64,000 bases of DNA, from positions 205,813-269,812 of the forward strand of contig NZ_LDNB01000012.1 in the NCBI RefSeq assembly GCF_001026695.1. The letters run 5' to 3'. Positions 9,909 through 19,192 of the stretch are shown piece after piece. A program made the position numbers and the translations under genes. Numbering within the stretch: position 1 is the first letter of the stretch; the number at the start of each line of letters is the position of its first letter. The stretch comes from Neobacillus vireti (lineage in GTDB: Bacteria; Bacillota; Bacilli; Bacillales; Cytobacillaceae). The notes under the pieces were generated by a model. The model was not told where the DNA came from and did not search any database. It worked only from the letters and a program-made list of their open reading frames with translations.

Positions 9909-11864
9909 ATGTCTGTAGTTTTTAGACAAAAAATGAATATTGATTTTGAGAGGTTGAATGAGGATATCCGCTTATTCCCCAGTGTACACCCAGTTACCCC
10001 AGATATGAAAATAACTCACAAGGGTGTATCAAGATTGGTCATGCTTGACCGCTACACCTTTAAAGACACGGCAAAAATTACCCTGACAAATGGCGACTTT
10101 GTTGTTTTGACAATTAAAGAGGATCCAAAATTTCCAGCACGCGGTCTAGGCACCATTATGGAAATTGACTGGGAGAGAAAAAAAGCGAAGGTTTTGGTTG
10201 AAGAGGAATTTAGGGGTGTCCTTGAGGATCCCGAGGAGACAAGTTCAGGACTTATTTGGCGGTCACTTGATATCATTGAAAAGCCATTAGAGCTTTTCTA
10301 CGAGCAAATAGCCAAACGGAATGCCACAGGCCTCGCATCGGTAGAAGAAACGGATGAGAAGCGCATGGAGTGGTTCGATAAGTTTTATCAAGAGCTTGTG
10401 ACAATGAACTTTATTCCGGCAGGGCGCGTTTTGTATGGAGCCGGGGCAAATACCGACGTCACGTTTTTTAATTGTTATGTGATGCCGTTTGTTCCAGACT
10501 CTCGTGAAGGCATCTCCGACCATCGTAAGCAGGTAATGGAGATTATGAGCCGCGGCGGTGGTGTTGGCACAAATGGTTCGACATTAAGACCGCGTAATAC
10601 CTTGGCTAGAGGCGTAAATGGAAAATCATCCGGATCGGTTTCATGGCTGGATGATATTGCGAAATTGACGCATTTGGTTGAGCAGGGGGGCAGTCGCAGA
10701 GGTGCTCAGATGATTATGTTGTCGTCCTGGCATCCTGACATTATTGAATTCATTATTTCAAAAATGCAAAACCCTAGAATTTTACAATTCTTAATTGAAA
10801 ATACAAATGATGAAACGATTAAGAAACATGCAAAAGATAAACTTAAATTCACCCCGCTAACTTTACAGGAAACTGCAATGTACCAGGGAATTGTTAATTA
10901 CAAAAACATTCCAGGTTATGGTGGGTTTGATGAAAAGATCATTGCTGAGGCAGAAGAAAAATTAGCAGCCGGTGGTAACTTTACTGTTCATAATCCTGAA
11001 TTCCTAACTGGAGCAAACATATCAGTATGTTTAACTAAGGAATTTATGGAAGCAGTAGAAACCGATAGTGAGTATGAGCTACGTTTCCCTTATGTTGAAC
11101 ACTACAACGAAGAGGAAATGAAAATTTACAATGAAGAATGGCATCAAGTTGGTGACGTACGTGAGTGGGAAAAGCTCGGACACAAAGTGCGTGTGTACAA
11201 AAAGATTCAGGCCAGAGAGCTTTGGAATCTGATAAATATTTGTGCAACCTACTCCGCCGAACCAGGAATATTTTTTATCGATAACGCCAACGACATGACA
11301 AATGCTAAAGCATATGGACAGCAAGTCGTTGCAACAAATCCGTGTGGTGAGCAGCCTCTCGCGCCTTTTTCCGTCTGTAATCTTGCTGCTGTTAACCTTG
11401 CGGAAATGGCAGATAAGGAAACTAAAACAGTTGATTTTGAAAAGTTAAGGAAAACAGTAGCGGTCGGCGTCCGGATGCAGGACAATGTCATCAACGCTAC
11501 CCCATACTTCTTAGAAGAAAACAAAAAGCAAGCACTCGGTGAGCGTCGCGTTGGACTAGGTGTCATGGGCTTACACGATTTGCTGATATACTGTGAAACA
11601 GAGTATGGTTCACCTGAAGGTAACAAACTTGTTGATGAAGTATTTGAAACAATTGCTACAACAGCTTATCGAACATCAATTGAATTAGCCAAAGAGAAGG
11701 GAAGTTTCCCATTCTTAAGTGGTAATACACATAATGAAACAAATCGGTTACGACAAGGTTTCATCGATACAGGCTTTATGAAAAAAATGCCCGAAGATGT
11801 TCGCCAATCGATTTTAGAAAACGGAATAAGAAATTCACATTTGCTAACTGTTGCTCCAACGGGT
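9909..11864 (+). CDS. nrdJ: B12-dependent ribonucleotide reductase NrdJ, exon 1 (652 codons)
   Basis: First exon of an adenosylcobalamin-dependent class II ribonucleotide reductase, which reduces ribonucleotides to deoxyribonucleotides without oxygen. Key residues seen are the substrate-site Cys189 (TFFNCYV) and the thiyl-radical Cys479 with Glu481 in NPCGEQ. The coding sense ends at GGT 11864 in APTG; beyond that the frame enters a group I intron and stops at 11903 after a spurious tail. Joined to exon 2 it gives APTG-STGTM, the family sequence, and an 852-residue protein. ATG 9909 follows CAAGGAG. The gene sits in an accessory block where B. subtilis has mntR. Confidence 0.93.
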
Positions 11865-12143
11865 AAACATATTGCCCCCAGTGTTCGTAAGAGCGCTGCG
11901 TAAACCTTACTGTATGCGGGAAACACCGAGAATATCTTAGTACCTGTACCTTGCCAGTACGTTTAGGTAAAAATCTAAGATTGCGGTCAATCCGCAGGGA
12001 AGTCGTGGCTGACCCCTCAACGACTATACGTAGGGCAACCATTGATAATGGTTGAAGGTAGAGTCTGACCCATATGGCGACATATGGAGCGGGTACTAAT
12101 AATCCCGCCCTCTATTATATCTTTATAGAGAGTAACAATCGTG
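11865..12143 (+). ncRNA. Group I intron, ORF-less, in nrdJ
   Basis: This 279-base insertion has a group I catalytic core. P1: exon GGGU pairs with intron GCCC, giving a U.G pair at the 5' splice site. P4: TGCGG (11915-11919) with CCGCA (11992-11996). P5: TCTTAG with CTAAGA. P7: GACT (12022-12025) with AGTC (12062-12065). P8: AACCATT-gat-AATGGTT (12037-12053). P9: CCATATG with a GCGA tetraloop (12070-12087). P10: intron UAUU with exon AGUA. The last base, 12143, is G, as required. No homing endonuclease fits inside. Splicing restores the NrdJ frame exactly. Confidence 0.93.
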
Positions 12144-12746
12144 AGTACTGGAACAATGGTAGGCGTTTCAACCGGATTAGAACCTTATTTCTCATTCTCA
12201 TATTTCCGCAGTGGACGTTTAGGTAAATTTATTGAAGTAAAAGCAGATATCGTAGAAGAATATTTGAATCAGCATCCAGATGCAGATGCAAACAATCTTC
12301 CAAATTGGTTTGTAACAGCTATGGAACTTGCTCCTGAAGCACATGCGGATGTCCAATGTGTGATTCAGCGCTGGATTGACAGTTCCATTAGTAAAACCGT
12401 AAATGCTCCAAAAGGCTATAGTGTGGAACAAGTAGAGAAGGTATATGAGCGTCTATACCGCGGCGGAGCAAAAGGCGGTACTGTCTATGTGGACGGCTCA
12501 AGAGATTCTCAGGTTTTAACACTTAAAGCTGAAGAAAATACCAACGAACAATTATCGATGTTTGATGAAAAACCAAAGCAGCATGTTGTTCTTGTTGATA
12601 CCATAAGCGACCTGCGTTCAACAGACGTAACAATAGGCTCAGAGGTTGGCAACACTTGCCCAGTCTGCCGTAAAGGGAAAGTAAAGGAAATCGGCGGGTG
12701 TAATACCTGTACAAATTGCGGTGCACAATTAAGGTGCGGTCTATAA
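12144..12746 (+). CDS. nrdJ: B12-dependent ribonucleotide reductase NrdJ, exon 2 (200 codons)
   Basis: C-terminal exon: it begins STGTMVGVSTGLEPYFSF, completing the barrel, and ends in a cysteine-rich tail with CPVC and CNTCTNC plus a final Cys, which carry electrons from thioredoxin to the active site. An independent start at GTG 12141 would overlap the intron's last bases and has no convincing ribosome site, so this is an exon and not a separate gene. A terminator follows. Confidence 0.92.
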   Translation, partial: STGTMVGVSTGLEPYFSFSYFRSGRLGKFIEVKADIVEEYLNQHPDADANNLPNWFVTAMELAPEAHADVQCVIQRWIDSSISKTVNAPKGYSVEQVEKVYERLYRGGAKGGTVYVDGSRDSQVLTLKAEENTNEQLSMFDEKPKQHVVLVDTISDLRSTDVTIGSEVGNTCPVCRKGKVKEIGGCNTCTNCGAQLRCGL

Positions 12747-12752
12747 GGATTT

Positions 12753-12787
12753 CAAAAGGGATGGAGATTAATATTTCCATCCTTTTT
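12753..12787 (+). terminator. nrdJ terminator
   Basis: AAGGGATGGA and TCCATCCTT flank a short AT-rich loop, followed by a T run. Confidence 0.8.
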
Positions 12788-12978
12788 CTACTCAAAGAAG
12801 TGTTCAAGCTGCTCCAAAAAAGAACCTTATCGCCCAGTCACTCACCAAGAAGAATACACAGTATCAATAAACTATATCAATATAACTTTGTAACTAAATT
12901 GTAATCTCGCTGTGAAGACGCTGTTATTCATTCCTTGTATAGTATGAGTATCAAATCACGCCAAGGGGGAATAACATT

Positions 12979-13428
12979 ATGCTAAAAAAATTCATCACAG
13001 CACTTGCGATTACAATTGGACTTAGCTCAGTGTTTGCCACAACGGGTGATAAAGCAGAAGCGGCTTATTATCATACAAAAGCAATTTCAGTTGCCAAAGC
13101 AAATGTCGGTGTTCCATATAAATGGGGGGGAATAACACCAAGAGGCTTCGATTGCTCAGGTCTAATAAAATATTCATTCGCTCAGGCTGGTAAAGTTTTA
13201 CCACGTACAGCGGCTGAAATGTACTATACAAAAGGACATCGTGTAAGTTCTATACAACCAGGTGACTTACTGTTTTACGCACCAAGTAAAGCAAGTAAAC
13301 CAACACATGTCGCGATGTATATAGGCGCAGGTAAGATGATTATGGCTTCTTCGTCAAAAGGTGTAATGATAACCTATACTAATAACAGCTACTGGAATCC
13401 AAAATTTATTGGCGCAAAACGAATATAA
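12979..13428 (+). CDS. Secreted NlpC/P60 family cell-wall peptidase
   Basis: A 149-residue exported hydrolase: a signal peptide (cleavage near AEA-AY, residue 28) is followed directly by one NlpC/P60 domain, which in this family cleaves D-Glu-diaminopimelate bonds in peptidoglycan stems. Catalytic Cys59 lies in RGFDCSGL and His110 in PTHVAMYIG. The usual third polar residue (often His in a FIHA-like motif) appears as Met122 in MIMASS, so efficiency is uncertain. There is no SH3 or LysM wall-binding module. ATG 12979 follows AAGGGGG; the gene stands alone with its own terminator. Confidence 0.9.
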   Translation: MLKKFITALAITIGLSSVFATTGDKAEAAYYHTKAISVAKANVGVPYKWGGITPRGFDCSGLIKYSFAQAGKVLPRTAAEMYYTKGHRVSSIQPGDLLFYAPSKASKPTHVAMYIGAGKMIMASSSKGVMITYTNNSYWNPKFIGAKRI

Positions 13429-13439
13429 ACTCTCTAGTA

Positions 13440-13467
13440 AGAACATCGGTATTCCGGTGTTCTTTTT
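13440..13467 (+). terminator. Terminator after NlpC/P60 gene
   Basis: AGAACATCGG and CCGGTGTTCT form the stem, followed by TTTTT. Confidence 0.85.
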
Positions 13468-13743
13468 TATATCAATCAAGGTTCTGTTAAAGGTAAAATG
13501 AGGAATTTTAAGAGTTTAAACCACCATATGTACTTGGTCCTCTCGATTGAAGGCATCAGACACAACGTAAAAATAATGTAAATTTAATCTTTTGTTATAG
13601 TCTTAATAATATTTCCATTGGTATACTCGCAATATCGGAAATCGATAATGGAGTGCTTATTATCTTTCGGAGGTGAAAACTTGGAAGATAAAGTCCTTTG
13701 GAAGTCTTTAAAGAAATTAAAAACTAGGAAAGGAGAGAATACA

Positions 13744-14935
13744 GTGAAAAACAACAATGAGAACAAAGCTATTAAGTCTCTTCTAGAGATCCTATTGGTT
13801 TCAACAAGGCTGGGTCTAACATCATTTGGAGGACCAATTGCACACCTTGGCTACTTTCATAATGAATATATACGAAGAAGAAAGTGGATGGATGAAAAAA
13901 GTTATGCTGATTTAGTAGCTTTATGTCAGTTCTTACCTGGTCCAGCTAGCAGCCAAGTAGGTATTGGGATTGGAGTTATGCGGGCAGGTATTTTGGGAGG
14001 TATAGTATCCTTTATTGGATTTACACTTCCCTCTGTTGTGGCAATGATTATTTTTGCACAAATTCTCCAAGGAATGGATGTGAGAGATGCTGGCTGGGTC
14101 CATGGTTTAAAAATTGTAGCAGTTGCAGTTGTCGCACATGCCATATTGGGGATGGCGAAAAGTCTAACGCCTGATTTAAAAAGAAAAGCATTAGCTTTAT
14201 TTGCCTTAGTTGGAACGCTTTTGTGGCAGACAGCATTTACTCAAGTTTGCGTTATAATCATAGCGGCATTCATTGGCTTTCTTCTTTATAGACAACATAA
14301 AGAAGACAATGATGCAAAAATACAAATTCCAATATCCAAAGGTTTCGCGGCTATGTGTTTAATTCTGTTTTTTTGTTTACTGTTCCTTTTACCTATTTTG
14401 AGAGAAGTAACCTCTTTAAATTGGATTGCAATGTTTGATAGTTTTTCGTTCTGGTTCTTTAGTTTTTGGTGGTGGACATGTCGTTTTACCATTGCTTGAA
14501 AGGGAATTTGTCCCTACTGGATGGTTGAGCAAGGACGAATTTTTAGCTGGATATGGTGCTGCACAAGCTGTTCCTGGTCCATTATTTACATTTGCTGCAT
14601 ACCTGGGAGCTGTTATGAATGGATGGCAAGGTGGTTTATTAGCAACAATTGCAATTTTCTTGCCAGCATTCTTGCTTGTACTAGGTTCTTTACCATTTTG
14701 GGATTCTTTGCGCCGCAACCCAAAAATAAAAGGGGCGTTAATGGGAGTAAATTCGGCAGTTGTAGGAATTTTAATTGCCGCATTTTACCAACCGATATGG
14801 ACCAGCTCTATACTTGCTCCCATTGATTTTGCTTTTGCAGCTATATTATTTAGCATGTTAGTGTATTGGAAGTTGCCGCCGTGGGTCATTGTTTTGACTG
14901 GGGCAATAGGTGGATTGCTTATGGAATTAATTTAA
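13744..14935 (+). pseudogene. chrA: Chromate transporter ChrA, frameshifted
   Basis: Together the two frames encode a full-length (about 397 codons) two-domain chromate transporter that would export chromate. The first half carries TSFGGPIAHLGYF and QFLPGPASSQ; the second half carries VFGGGHVVLPLLEREFV and QAVPGPLFTFAAYLGA, the mirrored motifs. The frame shifts by +1 in the T tract near 14442-14447: frame 1 continues into SFSFWFFSFWWW and stops at 14499, while the ChrA sense resumes as FRSGSLVFGGG. The start is probably GTG 13744 after AAAGGAGAG; a TTG at 13681 after GGAGGTG is an alternative. It may be a true lesion or a homopolymer sequencing error. Confidence 0.85.
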
Positions 14936-14938
14936 GGA

Positions 14939-15151
14939 AAGGATGAATCCCCCAGACCGAAATTAGAAGATGAATGGAAAGTTTCTGGGGACGATGTCAA
15001 AAAGGATAACAAAGGTCTTTGAAAAAATTGGAAATATCTTGATCAAGCCCTTGCTGGTTCGGAAGCTTCCTCACTTGATAAAGAAGCTTTAGGTTCCTTA
15101 AACGACAAGCTGACGGAAGCCTTGAAAGAGTTAGAAAAGAATACGAAATAA
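14939..15151 (+). pseudogene. Degraded coding remnant of unknown family
   Basis: Directly behind chrA, a frame reads KLEDEWKVSGDDVKKD, a TGA stop (about 15020), KNWKYLDQALAG and ends ALKELEKNTK before TAA at 15149-15151. Composition and phrasing look like a real lysine/glutamate-rich protein tail, but there is no start or ribosome site and one internal stop. Not recognised; probably the 3' part of a decayed gene. Confidence 0.4.
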
Positions 15152-15205
15152 TCAATGCTTCGGAAATATAAATAAAGACTCAATTGGCAAAAAACTACTT
15201 TAATT

Positions 15206-15252
15206 AGGGATAGACCTTTACGTATTCATGTGGGGTTTATCCCTTTCTATTT
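15206..15252 (+). terminator. Possible terminator after remnant
   Basis: AGGGATA and TATCCCT, with ACC/GGT next to them, form an interrupted stem followed by TTCTATTTT. The rest of 15253-15480 shows no clear feature. Confidence 0.5.
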
Positions 15253-15498
15253 TACTATAACTGAAACGCATCTCAAGCCAGCATCGCTGTTTCCCACTGC
15301 GAAGGCTACTGTCCTGCTCCTAAGATTAATGCAGCACTAATAAGGGTTGCAGTATAAAATATAGATCAATTACCATGAAAAGTTGACGCAAAATTGTCGT
15401 TTTCTCTACATATTATCTTCATACTCTTAGATTACTATTTATATAGCTTAAGATACTTAAGTAACAAGATATCCATTACAATGATATAAGGTGATTCG

Positions 15499-16233
15499 AT
15501 GTATAGCTTAATGAGCCAATTTAGTTCATTTATAAGTAAACCGTTTTTCGAGATGGCCCATAGCTTGGAATCATGGCCAATCCTTTTTGCTTTTATCTTA
15601 GGACTCGTGGGAGCATTAGCCCCATGCCAGCTTACGGGGAATATTAGTGCTGTCACGCTATATGGTAACAGTTCAATTCAAAAGAAAATTAGTTGGAGGG
15701 ATGTTTTCAGTTTCACTTTGGGAAAAGTAGCAGCCTTTTCATTATTAGGAGGGCTAGTGTGGTTTTTGGGAAAGGGAATCGAACAAAACTTAATATTCTA
15801 TTTTCCTTGGATCCGCAAGTTGATTGGTCCGTTATTAATCATCGTGGGTATTTATTTGTTAGGCTTCATCGAATTAACTGGGACAATTAATTTGTTTAAG
15901 AGGTCAAAGGAAAACGAACTTGGAAATCCACTCGGTTCTTTTATGCTGGGTTTTAGTTTTTCACTTGCTTTTTGTCCAACTATGTTTATTTTGTTTTTTG
16001 TCACCTTAATGCCACTCGTCTTATCAAGTTCCTATGGAGTTATTCTCCCGTCCATCTTTGCGGTTGGTACTGCCTTACCATTATTATTTGTCATTTTCCT
16101 TATTTGGTACCTTGGCGGAAGCGGTGCATTAATGAAAAAAGGTAGAAGGTTTGGTACCATTATTCAACGGGTAGCAGGTACTGCAATACTTCTATTAGGA
16201 ATATTTGATACCATTACCTATTGGTCGTTATGA
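15499..16233 (+). CDS. DsbD/CcdA-like (urease accessory UreH-type) membrane protein
   Basis: A 244-residue protein with about six membrane helices. It shows the pairing typical of the DsbD transmembrane family: Cys43 in GALAPCQLTGN on an early helix and Cys159 in LAFCPTMF on a later one, each followed or preceded by Pro. Relatives pass reducing equivalents across the membrane or move metals. The position directly before copZ-copA suggests a role in copper handling or in thiol supply to copper or cytochrome proteins. ATG 15499 follows AAGGTGA. Exact function cannot be told from sequence. Confidence 0.8.
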   Translation: MYSLMSQFSSFISKPFFEMAHSLESWPILFAFILGLVGALAPCQLTGNISAVTLYGNSSIQKKISWRDVFSFTLGKVAAFSLLGGLVWFLGKGIEQNLIFYFPWIRKLIGPLLIIVGIYLLGFIELTGTINLFKRSKENELGNPLGSFMLGFSFSLAFCPTMFILFFVTLMPLVLSSSYGVILPSIFAVGTALPLLFVIFLIWYLGGSGALMKKGRRFGTIIQRVAGTAILLLGIFDTITYWSL

Positions 16234-16261
16234 ACAAATTGTGAAGGCTGATAAAAAACCT

Positions 16262-16284
16262 TTACATAGGGTAGGGGGGTATAG
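16262..16284 (+). promoter_or_regulatory. CsoR-like operator upstream of copZ
   Basis: ACATAGGGTAGGGGGGTATA resembles CsoR sites of bacilli (ATACCCTACGGGGGTAT-like, with a G tract then TAT). It lies about 55 bases before the copZ start, a promoter-proximal position. CsoR itself is not in the window. Confidence 0.6.
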
Positions 16285-16338
16285 TAGAATGAAATAAAGC
16301 AAGGCATAATAAAAAGCTAATAAAAGGAGAGATTATTG

Positions 16339-16545
16339 ATGGAAAGAGTAACACTAAACGTTCAAGGAATGTCTTGTGATCATTGTGTGAAAGCAGTAGA
16401 AGGAAGTGTAAGCGCACTAAACGGTGTTGGTTCTGTAAAGGTAAACTTAAAAGCAGCTACAGTTGATGTGGAATATAACCAGCAAAAGGTTTCATTGGAT
16501 GAAATTAAAGAAACCATTGATGATCAAGGTTACGACGTAAAATAA
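16339..16545 (+). CDS. copZ: Copper chaperone CopZ
   Basis: A 68-residue heavy-metal-associated domain protein with the Cu(I)-binding motif MSCDHC near the N terminus. It shuttles Cu(I) to the CopA ATPase in the cytoplasm. ATG 16339 lies 8 bases after AAGGAGA; a TTG at 16336 would be too close. Unlike B. subtilis copZA, a terminator separates it from copA. Confidence 0.95.
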   Translation: MERVTLNVQGMSCDHCVKAVEGSVSALNGVGSVKVNLKAATVDVEYNQQKVSLDEIKETIDDQGYDVK

Positions 16546-16557
16546 TAAAGTGAAAAG

Positions 16558-16584
16558 ACGTGCTAACTATTAGCACGTTCTTTT
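16558..16584 (+). terminator. Terminator between copZ and copA
   Basis: ACGTGCTAA-CTA-TTAGCACGT, a 9-bp perfect stem, followed by TCTTTT. Confidence 0.85.
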
Positions 16585-16594
16585 CGCAAAAATA

Positions 16595-16613
16595 TATACC
16601 TATATGGGGTATA
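16595..16613 (+). promoter_or_regulatory. Second CsoR-like operator, before copA
   Basis: TATACCTATATGGGGTATA is an imperfect palindrome close to the CsoR consensus. It lies between the copZ terminator and the copA ribosome binding site (AAGGAG, 16613-16618), so copA appears to have its own copper-responsive control. Confidence 0.6.
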
Positions 16614-16627
16614 AGGAGTTGGCTTTT

Positions 16628-19042
16628 ATGAGTCAAAGCTTAAAAGAGACGAATTTGCAAATATCGGGTATGACCTGTGCCGCATGTGCGACAAGAATTG
16701 AAAAGGGTCTAAATAAACTAGCTGGTGTAGAGTCAGCAAATGTTAACCTTGCCTTGGAGAAATCCGCAATAAAATATGATCCATCACAGATAAATGTTGT
16801 TGATATTGAAAAGAAAATCAGAGATTTAGGATACGATGTTGTAGTGGAGAAGGCAGGGTTCGATATCACTGGAATGACTTGTGCCGCATGTGCAACAAGA
16901 ATAGAAAAGGGCTTGAATAAGTTAGATGGTATCGTTAAGGCTAATGTGAATTTGGCGCTTGAAAAAGCAACAGTTGAGTTTAACGGCTCCATGCTTACGA
17001 GTAATGATGTCATAAAAAAAGTTGAAGCCCTTGGCTATAAAGCCCAAATAAAAGAAGATTCTAAAGAAACAAGTGACCATCGCCAAAAAGAAATTGCCAA
17101 ACAATCGAAAAAATTTATCTTTTCTGCGATATTGTCATTGCCACTTTTATGGGCCATGGTTGGCCACTTTTCGTTTACCTCGTTTATTTATGTACCGAAA
17201 ATGTTTATGAATCCTTGGTTCCAGTTAATTTTGGCTACACCAGTTCAATTTGTTATTGGAGGTCAGTTTTACGTAGGGGCATATAAGGCAATTAAAAATA
17301 AAGGTGCCAATATGGATGTACTTGTTGCCTTAGGTACATCGGCAGCTTATTTCTTTAGTTTATATTTATCAATTATGTCGCTTATCGAAAGTGCTCATAA
17401 CGTAGATCTATATTTTGAGACAAGTGCTGTCCTCATTACATTAATTATATTAGGGAAGCTTTTTGAAGCGAAAGCAAAAGGGCGCTCCTCAGAAGCAATC
17501 AAAAAATTAATGGGTCTACAGGCAAAGACTGCAACAGTTGTTAGGAATGGTATTGAATTAGAAATTCCAATCGAAGAGGTAGTTGCCGGTGATCTCCTGT
17601 ATATTAAGCCCGGTGAAAAGATTCCTGTGGATGGAAAAATCATTGAAGGGCATTCCGCTGTTGACGAGTCAATGCTGACAGGTGAAAGTGTGCCAGTGGA
17701 TAAGAGTATCGGGGACGAGGTAATCGGAGCCACACTTAATAAAAATGGGTTTTTACAAATTGAAGCGACAAAAGTTGGCCGGGATACGGCTCTAGCACAA
17801 ATCATTAAAGTGGTAGAGGAAGCGCAAGGATCAAAAGCTCCTATACAACGCCTTGCCGATAAAATATCTGGCGTTTTTGTGCCAATTGTTGTAGCAATTG
17901 CGGTAATCACTTTTATTATCTGGTATGTATGGGTAGCCCCTGGAGACTTTGCAGACGCCTTAGAAAAAATGATTGCCGTACTTGTTATTGCTTGTCCTTG
18001 TGCATTAGGATTGGCAACACCAACCTCAATAATGGCAGGTTCCGGCCGGGCGGCTGAATACGGAATCCTCTTTAAGGGTGGAGAGCACCTGGAAATGACT
18101 CACCGTGTGGCTACGGTAGTTTTGGATAAAACTGGTACGGTAACAAATGGAACACCGATTTTAACGGATATTCTCAATGAAGATTCATTTGTTGAAGAAG
18201 AGTTTTTAGCATTAGTTGGCTCAGCTGAAAAGCAATCAGAACATCCACTAGCACAAGCGATTGTTAAAGGGATTAAAGATAAAGGGATTTCATTAAAGGA
18301 TGTCACAGAATTTGAAGCTATTCCTGGATTTGGAATTACAGCAATCGTGGACGGAAAGCAAATCTTAGTTGGTACGAGAAAACTAATGAATAAATATAAG
18401 GTAGAAATTAATAATGCCCTTGTTCAAATGGATGAATTAGAAAAAGCAGGTAAAACAGCTATGCTTGCTGCCATAGATGGTCAATATGCCGGAACGGTTG
18501 CGGTGGCGGACACGATCAAGGAAACCTCTAAAACAGCGATTAGCCGCCTCAAAAAAATGGGACTTGATGTTATCATGATTACCGGTGATAATCAGCAGAC
18601 GGCCAAGGCAATCGCTGCCGAGGCAGCGATTGAACATGTAATTGCAGAGGTTCTTCCCGAGGGAAAAGCAGATGAAATCAAGAAGTTGCAGGCTGAAGGC
18701 AAAAAAGTTGCTATGGTTGGAGATGGGATTAACGATGCTCCGGCACTCGCCATTGCTGACATCGGAATGGCGATCGGGACCGGTACAGATGTTGCGATGG
18801 AAGCGTCCGATATCACACTAATTCGCGGCGATTTAAATAGTATTGCGGACGCAATCTTTATGAGTAAGAAAACCATTACCAATATTAAGCAAAATGTATT
18901 CTGGGCACTGGCTTATAATTCGCTTGGCATTCCTGTTGCCGCCCTAGGGTTCCTTGCACCATGGCTGGCCGGTGCAGCGATGGCGTTCAGTTCCGTTTCA
19001 GTTGTTCTTAACGCCTTGCGTTTACAAAAAGTGAAACTTTAA
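16628..19042 (+). CDS. copA: Copper-exporting P1B-type ATPase CopA
   Basis: Exports Cu(I) at the cost of ATP. With ATG 16628 (9 bases after AAGGAG) it has 804 residues: two N-terminal heavy-metal domains, each with [15 protein letters not shown]; the actuator motif LTGES; the membrane metal site CPC in [14 protein letters not shown]; the phosphorylation motif DKTGTVTNG; the nucleotide-binding HP in SEHPLAQA; and [10 protein letters not shown]. These are the features of CopA-type Cu(I) pumps. An ATG at 16604 lies within the operator and is unlikely. Confidence 0.97.
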   Translation: MSQSLKETNLQISGMTCAACATRIEKGLNKLAGVESANVNLALEKSAIKYDPSQINVVDIEKKIRDLGYDVVVEKAGFDITGMTCAACATRIEKGLNKLDGIVKANVNLALEKATVEFNGSMLTSNDVIKKVEALGYKAQIKEDSKETSDHRQKEIAKQSKKFIFSAILSLPLLWAMVGHFSFTSFIYVPKMFMNPWFQLILATPVQFVIGGQFYVGAYKAIKNKGANMDVLVALGTSAAYFFSLYLSIMSLIESAHNVDLYFETSAVLITLIILGKLFEAKAKGRSSEAIKKLMGLQAKTATVVRNGIELEIPIEEVVAGDLLYIKPGEKIPVDGKIIEGHSAVDESMLTGESVPVDKSIGDEVIGATLNKNGFLQIEATKVGRDTALAQIIKVVEEAQGSKAPIQRLADKISGVFVPIVVAIAVITFIIWYVWVAPGDFADALEKMIAVLVIACPCALGLATPTSIMAGSGRAAEYGILFKGGEHLEMTHRVATVVLDKTGTVTNGTPILTDILNEDSFVEEEFLALVGSAEKQSEHPLAQAIVKGIKDKGISLKDVTEFEAIPGFGITAIVDGKQILVGTRKLMNKYKVEINNALVQMDELEKAGKTAMLAAIDGQYAGTVAVADTIKETSKTAISRLKKMGLDVIMITGDNQQTAKAIAAEAAIEHVIAEVLPEGKADEIKKLQAEGKKVAMVGDGINDAPALAIADIGMAIGTGTDVAMEASDITLIRGDLNSIADAIFMSKKTITNIKQNVFWALAYNSLGIPVAALGFLAPWLAGAAMAFSSVSVVLNALRLQKVKL

Positions 19043-19063
19043 AGATTGGAAAACACGAAAGAA

Positions 19064-19103
19064 AAAGGCTGACAGGCTGCCATATAATTGTCAGCCTTTT
19101 TAT
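19064..19103 (+). terminator. copA terminator
   Basis: AAAGGCTGACA and TGTCAGCCTTT form an 11-bp stem followed by TTTA. Confidence 0.88.
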
Positions 19104-19192
19104 CTGAAAAATTTTCTCCTTGTCCGCCGTACTATTTTCACATTGTGCCGATTAAAGATGTAACAATGAGTTCATCTTTAGGAGTGACTGCC

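Noticed and set aside
11865..11903. Real C terminus of NrdJ ending in KHIAPSVRKSAA
   Set aside because: This tail is translated group I intron; the family sequence continues in the second exon.
12141..12746. Separate gene starting at GTG 12141
   Set aside because: It is the missing C-terminal fifth of NrdJ, with the GTG made of intron-end bases.
15020..15022. Second selenocysteine UGA in the remnant behind chrA
   Set aside because: No start, no Cys-like context, no convincing hairpin; a decayed gene is simpler.
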